Source: an uncultured Clostridia bacterium (GTDB lineage: Bacteria; Bacillota; Clostridia; TANB77; CAG-508). Taken from it: a stretch of 64,000 nt of DNA. The translations under genes and the position numbers were made by a program. Of this stretch, positions 26,245 to 34,436 are shown piece after piece (positions within the stretch are counted from its first letter, which is position 1; every line of letters begins with the position of its first letter). The stretch is taken from the NCBI GenBank assembly GCA_934167755.1, contig CAKPLT010000003.1, forward strand, positions 43,191 through 107,190, given 5' to 3'. Under the pieces are notes generated by a model, which saw only the letters and a list, made by a program, of their open reading frames with translations, did no database searches and was not told the DNA's origin.

Positions 26245-27522
26245 TTATACCTTATTATATTCCAAATAACAAAATGGATCTACTCCATTTATATCACCAT
26301 TTTTGAAACATCTATATCTACATCCACCTCTACAATATTCATATTCTTTACAAGAATTGCATACCTTATTTCCTTTTAACTCTCTAAATTTCTTTAAAAT
26401 ATTACTATTATTCCAAATATCTTTTATTTTATCATCTTTCACATTTCCACATATAAATTCCTTTGGATAATGTGAACAAGGTTTTACATTTCCAATTGGA
26501 TCTATACATATGCTTTCTTTACCTGCAAAACATCCAAAACCTAATTCTGTAATAAATTCATAATCATCATCACAGCCAAAAATATTCAATGGCGCCCTTA
26601 TTTTTATTTTGTTTTGATATTTACTTCTTAATTTTTCAATATTTTTTATAGTTTCTATGTACTCATTTTGTGATAATATAATACTATCTTTATTTAATAC
26701 TGCTCTTCCATCCTCTCTAACGCAATTAAATTTTATCATATCACAACCATATTTAATAGCTATATTTATTAGATTTTCTATTTCGTTTATATTATTTTTC
26801 ATTAGAGTTGTTTTTATAGAATATTTTTTATTATAATATTTCTGTAATGTATCTAATCCTTCTATAACTTTCTTATATGTTCCTTTTCCTCTTATATAAT
26901 CCATACTTTCTTCTGTTCCACCATCAAAACTAATTGTAAGATTTTTTAGCTCCAACAAATTTATCTTTTTAATAACATCTTTATCAAAATAAGTACCATT
27001 TGTTGAAATAGACACATCTATATCTTTTTCATTACATTTTTTTATAAATCTATAAATATCTTTTGAATCAAATGGCTCTCCACCTGCTATTGATATTTTT
27101 TCTACTCCCAAATCTGATAATTGTTCAATTAATTCAATCTTTTCTTTTAAAGTTAACTCATCTTTATTCTCTATTCCTGAATTTGTAAAACAGTGTTTAC
27201 ATCTCAAATTACATTTATAGGTTATATCATAAAAAACTCTAAAAGGTGCACTTAAATAATTCTCAGGTATATTTTCTTGCTTCTGTTTTTCAACATTTAA
27301 TGTAATAATCCCGTTTTCAACTAGTTCCCTCAAAATCTCTAAAACATTTTCAATATTTGTCTTTTCTTTTATTTTCTTTATATTTTCTTCATATGTCAAA
27401 TTTTTTAAATCTAACATATCTAAAATTTCATATGTTTCATTATCTAAATATAAATTTTCTTTATTTTTTTTATTGTATAAAATTCCTCCAAAGAATTCTT
27501 GTTTTAATATTAAATTTTCCAT
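26245..27522 (-). CDS. Radical SAM/SPASM peptide-maturase-like protein with PqqD-like domain
   Basis: The 425-residue protein has an N-terminal PqqD/RRE-like region (about residues 10-75: LYLDNETYEILDML, IENVLEILRELVENGIITL), a radical SAM core (CNLRCKHC near residue 105, GGEPF) and a full SPASM domain (PCSHYP, CNSCKEYEYCRGGC, DPFC). RRE-containing SPASM enzymes (PqqE, thioether and sactipeptide maturases) usually modify a ribosomal peptide. The gene lies downstream of a lysine-rich micro-ORF and a second radical SAM gene. Confidence 0.85.
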   Translation of the reverse strand: MENLILKQEFFGGILYNKKNKENLYLDNETYEILDMLDLKNLTYEENIKKIKEKTNIENVLEILRELVENGIITLNVEKQKQENIPENYLSAPFRVFYDITYKCNLRCKHCFTNSGIENKDELTLKEKIELIEQLSDLGVEKISIAGGEPFDSKDIYRFIKKCNEKDIDVSISTNGTYFDKDVIKKINLLELKNLTISFDGGTEESMDYIRGKGTYKKVIEGLDTLQKYYNKKYSIKTTLMKNNINEIENLINIAIKYGCDMIKFNCVREDGRAVLNKDSIILSQNEYIETIKNIEKLRSKYQNKIKIRAPLNIFGCDDDYEFITELGFGCFAGKESICIDPIGNVKPCSHYPKEFICGNVKDDKIKDIWNNSNILKKFRELKGNKVCNSCKEYEYCRGGCRYRCFKNGDINGVDPFCYLEYNKV

Positions 27523-27584
27523 GTTTACATCCCTTAATAATTACTTATAATCCTATATCTATTTTTTCTTTGGTTTTTATTAAA

Positions 27585-27650
27585 CTACATATGTAAATTT
27601 TTTAATTTTTTTATATGTTTTTTTATTATTTTTTTGTTATTTTTTTTCAT
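27585..27650 (-). CDS. Lysine-rich 21-residue micro-ORF, candidate precursor peptide
   Basis: The ATG at 27648-27650 is preceded by GGGGGTGATAGT, one of the strongest ribosome sites in this part of the window. The peptide has eleven lysines in four KKxx tetrads (KKNN, KKII, KKHI, KKLK) and ends NLHM. It sits between two radical SAM/SPASM genes and within a pair of 14-bp inverted repeats (27549-27562 and 27701-27714). It could be a modified cationic peptide, a leader peptide, or a chance ORF in A-rich DNA. No conserved family is recognised. Confidence 0.45.
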   Translation of the reverse strand: MKKNNKKIIKKHIKKLKNLHM

Positions 27651-27715
27651 ACTATCACCCCCAAAAATGTTATGATAAATGAATATATTTTTTATATCAC
27701 ATAGATATAGGATTA

Positions 27716-28636
27716 CTAATTCATCAATTCTACTGTTTTTCTTTCATACTCTTTATATCTATTAATTGGACACTGTTTACAAAAGTCATTTTCATGACTA
27801 AATTTAGAAACAGTATTAATTATTTTATTTATACTATCTATTTTTACATTTCCTAATAATAGTTTTCCTTCAGTAAAAGCACATGGATATACATTGCCAT
27901 CCCAATTTATATATAAAGAAGTTGTTCCACACATACACTTCCTTGTAATACCTTTTAAATACTTTTCTATTGGCAATTCTACATTTACATTTTTTACTTT
28001 ACTATTACAATATCGGACTAATTCTTCTAGTAAATTCATAAATTCTTTAAATGGTAAAATCATATCTTTATTTTCTTTTGCTCTGCCAAATTCATTTGTT
28101 GAATTAACTTTTAAATTAATTATTTTATTTTCCTCACAAAATTCAATAATTTCATATATATCTTCATAATTAATATTAGAAATTGTTGTTCTTATTGATA
28201 ATCTTTTTCTAGTTTCTTCGTCATCACAAATTCTTTTTATATTTTCAATAACTTTATCAACATTAATATTTTTTCTTATTAAATTAGATTTTTGATTTGA
28301 CAAACTGTCTAAACTTATTGTTAACTTTATATTTTTATTATATTTGAACTGTTCTAAAAATTCATCACTTAATATTGTTCCATTACTGGTAATCGAAATT
28401 TTAATTTCTTTATTTACTTTTTTTATAATTTTTTCTAAATCTTTTAGAAATGGTTCACCACCTCCAATAGATACTTTTTTTATTCCTGCTTTATATAAAT
28501 TATTTAATATATTTACTATTTCTTCACTTGTTAATTCCTCATTATATTTATGAGGAAATTTAATTGAATTAGTAAAACAATATTTACATTCTCCATTACA
28601 ATATTGAGTAATGTCAAAAAAAAACTTATCTATCAT
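27716..28636 (-). CDS. Radical SAM protein with partial SPASM-type cysteines
   Basis: About 306 residues from the ATG at 28634-28636 (GAGG at nine bases). It has CNGECKYC, GGGEPFL, and a C-terminal cysteine set (CMCGTTS, YPCAF, FCKQCPINR) that is shorter than a standard SPASM domain. It overlaps the HhH-like gene by 11 bp and precedes the micro-ORF and the RRE-bearing radical SAM gene. The two enzymes may act on the same substrate; the reaction is unknown. Confidence 0.8.
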   Translation of the reverse strand: MIDKFFFDITQYCNGECKYCFTNSIKFPHKYNEELTSEEIVNILNNLYKAGIKKVSIGGGEPFLKDLEKIIKKVNKEIKISITSNGTILSDEFLEQFKYNKNIKLTISLDSLSNQKSNLIRKNINVDKVIENIKRICDDEETRKRLSIRTTISNINYEDIYEIIEFCEENKIINLKVNSTNEFGRAKENKDMILPFKEFMNLLEELVRYCNSKVKNVNVELPIEKYLKGITRKCMCGTTSLYINWDGNVYPCAFTEGKLLLGNVKIDSINKIINTVSKFSHENDFCKQCPINRYKEYERKTVELMN

Positions 28637-29126
28637 AACCTTTATCCTCTTCCAATTCATCTAATATTTTCATTTCTTGCTCAATTGTTTTATATAATCC
28701 TTCACATTTATTTCTAAATAAATTTCTATTATTATTGATTTTTTTATATACTTGGAATATTGTTATTGCAGTTTCTGCTTTATGCTCTCCTATTCCTCTA
28801 AATTGCATCAACTTTTCTTTGAACTCTTGTGGTTCATCATATTTTTCAAATAATTTTGATGGAGTTCCATCATAATATTTATCTATCATATAAATGCTAC
28901 TTGCCAAGTTTATTGACATATTCTTTGGAAATCTATGTAGACACGGTTTTTGTGTCATTGCTTCTTCTATTTTTTTATAATTTAATTTCTTATACTTTTC
29001 ATTAAATTCTTCATTTAAACCTAATCTATTAAATAGTTCTACAGTATTTAATAACACTCGTTCTGCACATTGAGATTGATTTAAAATCGTTGCCCATAAT
29101 AAATATAATGATTGACTATTATTCAT
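28626..29126 (-). CDS. HhH-GPD/endonuclease III-like protein
   Basis: The protein (about 166 residues from ATG 29124-29126, GAGG at eight bases) has a helix-hairpin-helix element MQFRGIGEHKAETAI matching the DNA-binding HhH of endonuclease III, including the position of its catalytic lysine, and an N-terminal ATILNQSQCAER helix. The usual catalytic aspartate and C-terminal iron-sulfur cluster are not seen, so it may bind DNA without glycosylase activity. Its location between MazG and radical SAM genes is unusual. Confidence 0.6.
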   Translation of the reverse strand: MNNSQSLYLLWATILNQSQCAERVLLNTVELFNRLGLNEEFNEKYKKLNYKKIEEAMTQKPCLHRFPKNMSINLASSIYMIDKYYDGTPSKLFEKYDEPQEFKEKLMQFRGIGEHKAETAITIFQVYKKINNNRNLFRNKCEGLYKTIEQEMKILDELEEDKGYDR

Positions 29127-29128
29127 TT

Positions 29129-29488
29129 TTATTCCTCGTTTATTTTCCATTTTCTTTCTACATTCTTTTTTTCTTTATTTTCAAAAGCCTTATATAAATT
29201 GATATTTAATTTATTACAAATTGAAACTAACACAATAAAAACATCTGCAATTTCTTCTTCTATACTTGTATAGTTTTCTATCTTGTTATAATCTATTGAG
29301 GCTTCAGGTAATGTTTTTCTAATAGCTTTTGCTAATTCTCCTGTTTCTTCAAGTAGTAATAACATCTTGTCTTGAACTCTTTGATTTGCAAAACCTCTAA
29401 TTTCAATAACTTTTTTTATATATTCTTGAATTTCATCTATATTTTTCTTTTTATTCAATAAATTTAATAATTCTTTTTGTTTGTTCAT
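29129..29488 (-). CDS. MazG-like nucleotide pyrophosphohydrolase
   Basis: The 119-residue protein has EETGELAKAIRK and EEIADVFIVLVSICNKL, the metal-binding ExxE-x12+-ExxD pattern of MazG enzymes, which hydrolyse (d)NTPs or similar alarmones to monophosphates. It is the first gene of the minus-strand set that continues with the HhH-like protein and two radical SAM genes. Its stop is 2 bp before the next start. It may supply or detoxify nucleotides for that locus. Confidence 0.85.
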   Translation of the reverse strand: MNKQKELLNLLNKKKNIDEIQEYIKKVIEIRGFANQRVQDKMLLLLEETGELAKAIRKTLPEASIDYNKIENYTSIEEEIADVFIVLVSICNKLNINLYKAFENKEKKNVERKWKINEE

Positions 29489-29517
29489 ATAATCATCTTC
29501 CTCAATTTTTTATTCTC

Positions 29518-29574
29518 ACCCAATTTGATTTTTCGACCATAAGGAAAAAATCTCAAATGGCTAGCAATTGTATC
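29518..29574 (-). repeat. Diverged copy of a repeated hairpin sequence, copy 1
   Basis: The minus-strand sequence here and that at 30838-30899 share a frame-conserved pattern: LRFF/LRFY, then RK.K, then GENK. Each can form a small stem built on TTTGA/TCAAA. Neither has an intact gene. This suggests two decayed copies of one element. Function is unknown. Confidence 0.35.
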
Positions 29575-29616
29575 TTTTATATAATAGGAAAGGTTCTACT
29601 TTCCTATTATATAAAA
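29575..29616. terminator. 18-bp hairpin upstream of MazG and downstream of XRE gene
   Basis: The arms 29575-29592 and 29599-29616 pair perfectly around GTTCTA. On the minus strand it follows the XRE gene and has T-rich sequence within the stem. Confidence 0.7.
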
Positions 29617-29648
29617 ATAGAGAAGTATCTTCTTCCCTTTTTGTTATG

Positions 29649-29894
29649 CTAATCAATCATAGCGTCTTCTAATTTGAAATCTTTTTCAAAAAATAATTTT
29701 GTAAAAATATCTAAATTTAGCTGAAATATTTCTTTTATTTTCATCATTTCACTAATATAAAATTCTTCTTCACCATTAAGCTTTTTTTCTAATTCTACTA
29801 GTCTCAAGTTTAGACTTTTGGCTAGTTTATCTTTAGAAACCGCTTCTATATTCATTAATTCTTTTATTCTATTTCCTATAACTTTTGGTTCCAT
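29649..29894 (-). CDS. XRE-family helix-turn-helix regulator
   Basis: The 81-residue protein has IGNRIKELMNIEAVSKDKLAKSLNL, an XRE-type HTH whose second helix is conserved, followed by VELEKKLNGEEEF and a C-terminal region. It is a DNA-binding repressor candidate. It is preceded by GGAGAGG, a 17-bp spaced promoter and an operator-like dyad (29907-29952), so it may repress itself. A divergent XRE gene lies 160 bp away. Confidence 0.75.
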   Translation of the reverse strand: MEPKVIGNRIKELMNIEAVSKDKLAKSLNLRLVELEKKLNGEEEFYISEMMKIKEIFQLNLDIFTKLFFEKDFKLEDAMID

Positions 29895-29906
29895 GTCCTC
29901 TCCTTT

Positions 29907-29952
29907 GTTTCCTGTTAAGAAACATAATACAATATTTTTCTTTCTTTGTCAA
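29907..29952 (-). promoter_or_regulatory. Autoregulated promoter of XRE gene
   Basis: On the minus strand TTGACA (29947-29952) and TATTAT (29924-29929) are 17 bp apart, and the dyad GTTTCCTGTTAAGAAAC (29907-29923) adjoins the -10 element. This is a typical operator position for a small repressor. Confidence 0.6.
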
Positions 29953-30058
29953 TATATTCTTCCATTTTTTTACTTTTAGTCTATCTAATATTACTATTTA
30001 CATTTTCATTTTTTAATGTTATAATAATTCCAATAAATTTTTAGCGAGGTGATTATAC

Positions 30059-30298
30059 TTGAAATATACTTTTCACGAAAGATTTTCTGAGCTTATTAAC
30101 CAATCCAACCTTACTTATGAAGAAATCGCAAAAAAATTAGGTCTAAAGTCAAAAGGTACCATTTCTAAATATGCAAGTGGACAAATTCAAAATATTGGAC
30201 CTGTTATGATTGATAAAATTGCAACTCTCTTTGATGTTTCTCCTATTTGGTTATTAGGCTATACAGATAATAAACATTACAAAATAAAAAAGAATTAG
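30059..30298 (+). CDS. XRE-family helix-turn-helix regulator
   Basis: The 79-residue protein starts at TTG (30059-30061) with GCGAGGTG eight bases upstream. It has FSELINQSNLTYEEIAKKLGLKSKGTISKYASGQ, a standard XRE HTH, and ends with DVSPIWLLGYTD, common in phage-type repressors. Targets are unknown. It is transcribed divergently from the other XRE gene. Confidence 0.85.
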   Translation: MKYTFHERFSELINQSNLTYEEIAKKLGLKSKGTISKYASGQIQNIGPVMIDKIATLFDVSPIWLLGYTDNKHYKIKKN

Positions 30299-30407
30299 TT
30301 TTATTATAATCCTATAATTTACTAATTCTTCTTTATTTTTATATAATTATCAATTTAATTTATAAAATTAAATTTTTTTATTTTCATATATTTTGTATTA
30401 TAAATTA

Positions 30408-30716
30408 TTAATTATTATACAAAATATTCTTTAATTCTTTACTAACTGTTGTTAAGTCACATACGAAATAATATATCTTATCTATTGTTTGTCCTTTTCC
30501 TTCAGATTCAGAAGGTACTTGTTTTGAAACTATATTATTTAAATATTTACTACTGTTTCCAAGCACATCAGAAGCAATTCCCATACATTCCTTTACATCT
30601 AAATTTGTTTTTACTTCTTCAAGTATACTATCACTCATATTCCAGATAACTATTGCTATATCTGAAAATATTAGCAACATATGTCTATATTTTTTACATA
30701 AATTTATAATTTTCAT
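30408..30716 (-). CDS. Hypothetical protein, 102 aa
   Basis: I do not recognise this protein. The N terminus (residues 10-27) is hydrophobic with MLLIFSDIAIVIWNM, possibly one membrane segment, followed by a helical acidic region. It is bounded by a gene-poor stretch. The ATG at 30716 has no outstanding ribosome site. Confidence 0.45.
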   Translation of the reverse strand: MKIINLCKKYRHMLLIFSDIAIVIWNMSDSILEEVKTNLDVKECMGIASDVLGNSSKYLNNIVSKQVPSESEGKGQTIDKIYYFVCDLTTVSKELKNILYNN

Positions 30717-30837
30717 TTTTATCCCCTATTTTTTGACAATTATTCTTTTTAAAAGATATTACACTTCTTTTATTATTACAAGTATTTTTAGAACAAATAA
30801 GAATATTTTCAAATTCTTCTTTAATTTGTTCTCGCCA

Positions 30838-30899
30838 GATTTGAGTTTCCGAATGAAGCGATAAAATCTCAAAGTGCCGTCCATTGTAGCTTTTTACAA
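30838..30899 (-). repeat. Diverged copy of a repeated hairpin sequence, copy 2
   Basis: See the partner at 29518-29574: the minus-strand reading gives LRFYRF, RKLKSGENKL. The 30717-30955 stretch holds no intact gene; a second frame reads YNGRHFEILSLHSETQIW for about 60 codons without a start, which may be a gene fragment. Confidence 0.35.
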
Positions 30900-30955
30900 C
30901 TCATATTCTTCTTCTTTTTTGTAAATTCACTTAAAATATCAGCTTTGCCAATTTT

Positions 30956-31202
30956 CTAATTTCCCATTAGATTACCATTTTCATCTCTATGTAAATTCAT
31001 TAATTCTATTATGTTGTAATTTTCTTTCTGTAATTGATTTTGAAATAATTTTAATGTTTTTTTGCTTTTCTGTAATGCTGTATCGTCTTCTTCTCTATAT
31101 ATTTTTTTCATTTTCTCCATCTCTACATATTCCATCAACAGCTTTCTCTCCATATATAATTGCAATTTTTAATTTTTCAATTTTTTCTTCAATTTCATTC
31201 AT
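30956..31202 (-). pseudogene. Hypothetical coiled protein split at a poly-A tract
   Basis: A frame beginning at ATG 31202 (MNEIEEKIEKLKI, GGAGG at nine bases) stops after about 35 codons at ATATAG. Deletion of one A in a run of seven A at about 31100 would continue it into YREEDDTALQKSKK and on to LHRDENGNLMGN at 30956, about 80 residues in total. An alternative ATG at 31165 in the second frame lacks a ribosome site. It is either a pseudogene, a sequencing error or a slippage-dependent gene. Confidence 0.5.
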
Positions 31203-31322
31203 AATCATTTTCCTCCATAACATATATATTTAGTTTATAACATTTTAATATTTTTTTCAAACACGAAAAATCAATTTTCAAAATACAATAATGGGAGGAT
31301 TTCCCTCCCACAATTATCACTG

Positions 31323-31580
31323 TTAGCAACAGCATTTTCTTTTGTTCTTTTTATTACAGCATATGATATTTATAGCAGTTATTAATAATAAAACTCCAAG
31401 AGCTATTATTAATGTTATAATTGCTCCTATGCCTATTGTAGCAATTATTTCAGTTAAAGCTGTAACTAATACTCCAGCAAAAAATGCTAAAGCAATAGCA
31501 ACTACAGCTAATATTAACCATAAGCAAGAGCAATCTTTTTTATTTTCTTTTTTACAATATATTTCAACATTTGGTTCCAT
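31323..31580 (-). CDS. Small membrane protein with Cys-rich tail
   Basis: The 85-residue protein has a polar N terminus with CSC, then two hydrophobic helices (about residues 20-45 and 50-72) and a tail NIICCNKKNKRKCCC. AGGAGGTG precedes the ATG. The function is unknown; the cysteines could bind metal or be lipid-modified. It is encoded convergently with no coupled partner, upstream of tsaB on the other strand. Confidence 0.7.
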   Translation of the reverse strand: MEPNVEIYCKKENKKDCSCLWLILAVVAIALAFFAGVLVTALTEIIATIGIGAIITLIIALGVLLLITAINIICCNKKNKRKCCC

Positions 31581-31705
31581 AATTTAGCACCTCCTATGCT
31601 TATTATATTTTATGTAAATTTTGTCAATTTGTTTCTACTTTTTTCTATTGAAAACTTTTTTTAAATGTAGTATAATTGCTGTATAAATAAGAAAGATGTG
31701 ATAAT

Positions 31706-32395
31706 ATGAAAATTTTAAGTATAGATACCGCAAGCAATTTATGTACAGTAGCAATATTAGAAAATAAAAAATGTTTAAAAGAAATCGTAGTTAATGATGC
31801 AAGAAATCATTCTGAAAAAATAATGCCTGTAATTGAACAAGCTTTACAAGAAACTTCATTAAATTTAAGTAATATTGATTTAATAGTTTGTGATAAAGGT
31901 CCCGGATCTTTTACAGGAATTAGAATTGGTGTAGGAACAGTACTTGCATTTCAAGATAGTTTAAATATTCCATGTATTGGTATTAGTTCACTTGAATCAC
32001 TTGCATACAATGTTGAACAAGATGGATTAATTTGTTCTTTAATAGATGCAAAAAACAACAATGTTTACTTTGGCCTTTTTGAGCATAAAAATAATGAATA
32101 TTCTCAAATTGGAAATTTAGAATTCAAAAATATAAATGAAGTATTATTTTTATTGCAAGAACAAAATACTTCTATTACATTTGTAGGTGATGGTGCAACT
32201 AGTAATAAGAATTTAATAGAAGACTTAATTTCCAATAGTATGTTCTGTATAAAAAATGATTTAAGCAGTTTCTCATTAGGACTTGCTGGATATGAAACCT
32301 ATACAAAAGGTATTTCAACATCTGTGATGCCCTTATACTTAAGAAAATCTCAGGCCGAAAGATCTCTTGAAGAAAAATTGTCTAAAAAGGAGTGA
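31706..32395 (+). CDS. tsaB: tRNA threonylcarbamoyladenosine biosynthesis protein TsaB
   Basis: The 229-residue protein starts MKILSIDTASNLCTVAI and has RNHSEKIMPVIEQ and DKGPGSFTGIRIGV, signatures of TsaB (YeaZ). TsaB forms the TsaBDE complex that makes t6A37 in ANN-decoding tRNAs. The length fits. It is followed 6 bp later by rimI, the usual gene pair. Confidence 0.95.
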   Translation: MKILSIDTASNLCTVAILENKKCLKEIVVNDARNHSEKIMPVIEQALQETSLNLSNIDLIVCDKGPGSFTGIRIGVGTVLAFQDSLNIPCIGISSLESLAYNVEQDGLICSLIDAKNNNVYFGLFEHKNNEYSQIGNLEFKNINEVLFLLQEQNTSITFVGDGATSNKNLIEDLISNSMFCIKNDLSSFSLGLAGYETYTKGISTSVMPLYLRKSQAERSLEEKLSKKE

Positions 32396-32401
32396 TACAC
32401 T

Positions 32402-32836
32402 TTGGAAATTACAAAAATGACCTTAACTGATTTAGAACAAATGAAAAATACTTTATACTCTGATTTTGATAATTTTTGGAGTTATAATGTTTTAAAACAA
32501 GAACTTGAAAATGAAAATACAACTTATATCATAGCTAAAGAAAAAGAAGAAGTTGTAGGTTTTGCTGGAATTTCCGTTTGTATAGATGAAGCAACACTTA
32601 ATAACATAGTTGTAAAAAAATCTTGTCGTGGTCGTGGTATTGGCGGTGAACTTCTTGAATCTTTGATAGATATATGTTCTGACCTTAATTTAAAAACTTT
32701 TACTCTTGAAGTCAATACAACTAATGAACCTGCAATTCATTTATATAAAAAATTTGGCTTTAAAAATTTAGGCATACGAAAAAAATATTATAATAATACT
32801 CAAGATGCTTATATTATGACTAAATATGATATATAA
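32402..32836 (+). CDS. rimI: Ribosomal protein S18-alanine N-acetyltransferase (RimI)
   Basis: The 144-residue GNAT protein uses a TTG start at 32402 with AAGGAG upstream. It has the motif VVKKSCRGRGIGGELL and the RimI-type ending VNTTNEPAIHLYKKFGF. RimI acetylates the N-terminal alanine of S18. It is co-transcribed with tsaB and ends at a strong hairpin. Confidence 0.9.
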   Translation: MEITKMTLTDLEQMKNTLYSDFDNFWSYNVLKQELENENTTYIIAKEKEEVVGFAGISVCIDEATLNNIVVKKSCRGRGIGGELLESLIDICSDLNLKTFTLEVNTTNEPAIHLYKKFGFKNLGIRKKYYNNTQDAYIMTKYDI

Positions 32837-32837
32837 A

Positions 32838-32886
32838 AATAAGAGCAATTTAGAGATACTTTTTCTCTTAAATTTGCTCTTATTTT
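32838..32886. terminator. Bidirectional terminator between rimI and ylmH
   Basis: AATAAGAGCAA pairs with TTGCTCTTATT with further pairing inside, followed by TTTTTT on the plus strand. It serves the convergent genes. Confidence 0.85.
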
Positions 32887-33687
32887 TTATACAAATTTTT
32901 CTATCTTAATTATAACTCTACCACTTCTAGTTTGTCCAACTAATTCTTTAATAAAAAACCTACCTTTTCCTCTAATTGTAATCATATCACCAGATTTAAT
33001 TTGTTTAGTCTTTTTTGTTTCACATTGAAAATTCACAAAAACTCTTTCCATATTTATAATATCAAGAGCCTTATTCCTTGAACATCTAGCAAGTTCAGAA
33101 ATAACATTATCAAGTCTTAAAGAAGAAACAATAATTTCTCTTTCTTCTTTCTTTATTTCAGCAGGTCGCAAATTCTCAATACTTTGAACACTAATTGTAG
33201 ATTTAGAAAATCGTGTAAGACCTCCAAGATTCTCTACTAAAAATTTAGAAATATCTTTATCAACAATAATATCTGCACCATCTTTGTCTACAATAATATC
33301 TCCAACCTTTTCTCTTTTAACACCTAATTTAATAACTGCCCCTAGATAATCTCTATGAGTATATTTTCCTTTTAAATCTTCTGGTAATTCTATTCTTACA
33401 ATTTGGATAATATTTGATAAATTCTTTTTAACTATTGAGGAATTAAACTTTTCCGGATATATTACAAAAATCTTTCTTTCTGCTTGTTCAAATCCTCCGA
33501 AACTCATATAATTTTCAATTCTAATTTTATTTATAAACTTCTGTACTAATTCAATTTGTGCCAAGTCCAAAAAATCAGTATATTCAATCTTATTTCTTTT
33601 TTCGCACATCTCAATTCTATCTAGCACCTGTGCTAGTAAAATTTTATCATCTTTTTCTTTGTAATCATTCAATATCTCTCTGTTCAT
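32887..33687 (-). CDS. ylmH: YlmH-family S4-domain RNA-binding protein
   Basis: The 266-residue protein has an N-terminal region with YPEKFNSSIVKKN and a C-terminal S4 domain (SSLRLDNVISELARCSRNKALDIINMERVFVN). YlmH binds tRNA/ribosome and supports division or ribosome-associated quality control (RqcP2-like). The family length matches. It is a solitary minus-strand gene here, outside the usual ylm cell-division cluster. Confidence 0.85.
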   Translation of the reverse strand: MNREILNDYKEKDDKILLAQVLDRIEMCEKRNKIEYTDFLDLAQIELVQKFINKIRIENYMSFGGFEQAERKIFVIYPEKFNSSIVKKNLSNIIQIVRIELPEDLKGKYTHRDYLGAVIKLGVKREKVGDIIVDKDGADIIVDKDISKFLVENLGGLTRFSKSTISVQSIENLRPAEIKKEEREIIVSSLRLDNVISELARCSRNKALDIINMERVFVNFQCETKKTKQIKSGDMITIRGKGRFFIKELVGQTRSGRVIIKIEKFV

Positions 33688-33719
33688 AATTGTATTCCTT
33701 TCTTAATGCACAAATCATT

Positions 33720-34382
33720 TTATCCAATTAATAATAACATACATAAAGTTCCTAATGGTACTGTTATATTATCTGTTCCCTTTACAGAAATAGCTTCAAT
33801 TGCAGTAATTGCAAAACCTATTAGTGCTGATACTAATGGCCAATGTGGTGTTGCCCAAAATTCTACCTGATGCCAAAATGCTAAATATCCACCAATTAAA
33901 ATTGTTGATATTACAAACATTGTAATTGAACCTGCTGTAGATTTTTTTGAATCACCAAGTTTATATTTTTTGCTCTTGATTGCTTTTCCAAATAGAGCTG
34001 CAAGTCCGTCGCCATAAGCCATTACTAAATTTGGAATCAATCCTAATGATGGCATTTTATATATTCCAAATGATACTATAACTAATATTAAAAGTGATGT
34101 AGCATAATAAACTGTGCCTAGTCCGTCTTGTTGATCTCTTTCCATTACTTTTATTATGTTTTTTTTATATGATAAATAATTTATAATTATAAATGTTGTT
34201 GGTACAAATGCAGCAAACCATACATTTGTAAAATAGTACATAGCTATGAACCACCAATTTCCTAACATTATATGTATAAATTTTCTACTAGCCTCTTTCC
34301 CTTTTTTCTCAAATATTTTTGCACCAATTATTACTAATGCAATGTATAAATATGATACTAATATTCCTATCCAGTTATTCAT
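33720..34382 (-). CDS. Phytol/dolichol kinase-like membrane protein
   Basis: The 220-residue integral membrane protein has about seven helices and the CTP-binding motif RKFIHIMLGNWWF with MAYGDGLAALFGK and GDSKKSTAGSI, typical of the SEC59/VTE5 prenol kinase and phosphatidate cytidylyltransferase-like group. It may phosphorylate a lipid alcohol for membrane or wall lipid recycling. Substrate unknown. Confidence 0.75.
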   Translation of the reverse strand: MNNWIGILVSYLYIALVIIGAKIFEKKGKEASRKFIHIMLGNWWFIAMYYFTNVWFAAFVPTTFIIINYLSYKKNIIKVMERDQQDGLGTVYYATSLLILVIVSFGIYKMPSLGLIPNLVMAYGDGLAALFGKAIKSKKYKLGDSKKSTAGSITMFVISTILIGGYLAFWHQVEFWATPHWPLVSALIGFAITAIEAISVKGTDNITVPLGTLCMLLLIG

Positions 34383-34436
34383 TTTATTATTCCTTATATT
34401 ATTGTATTTAGGTTTTAAAGTTTTACCTATAAACTT

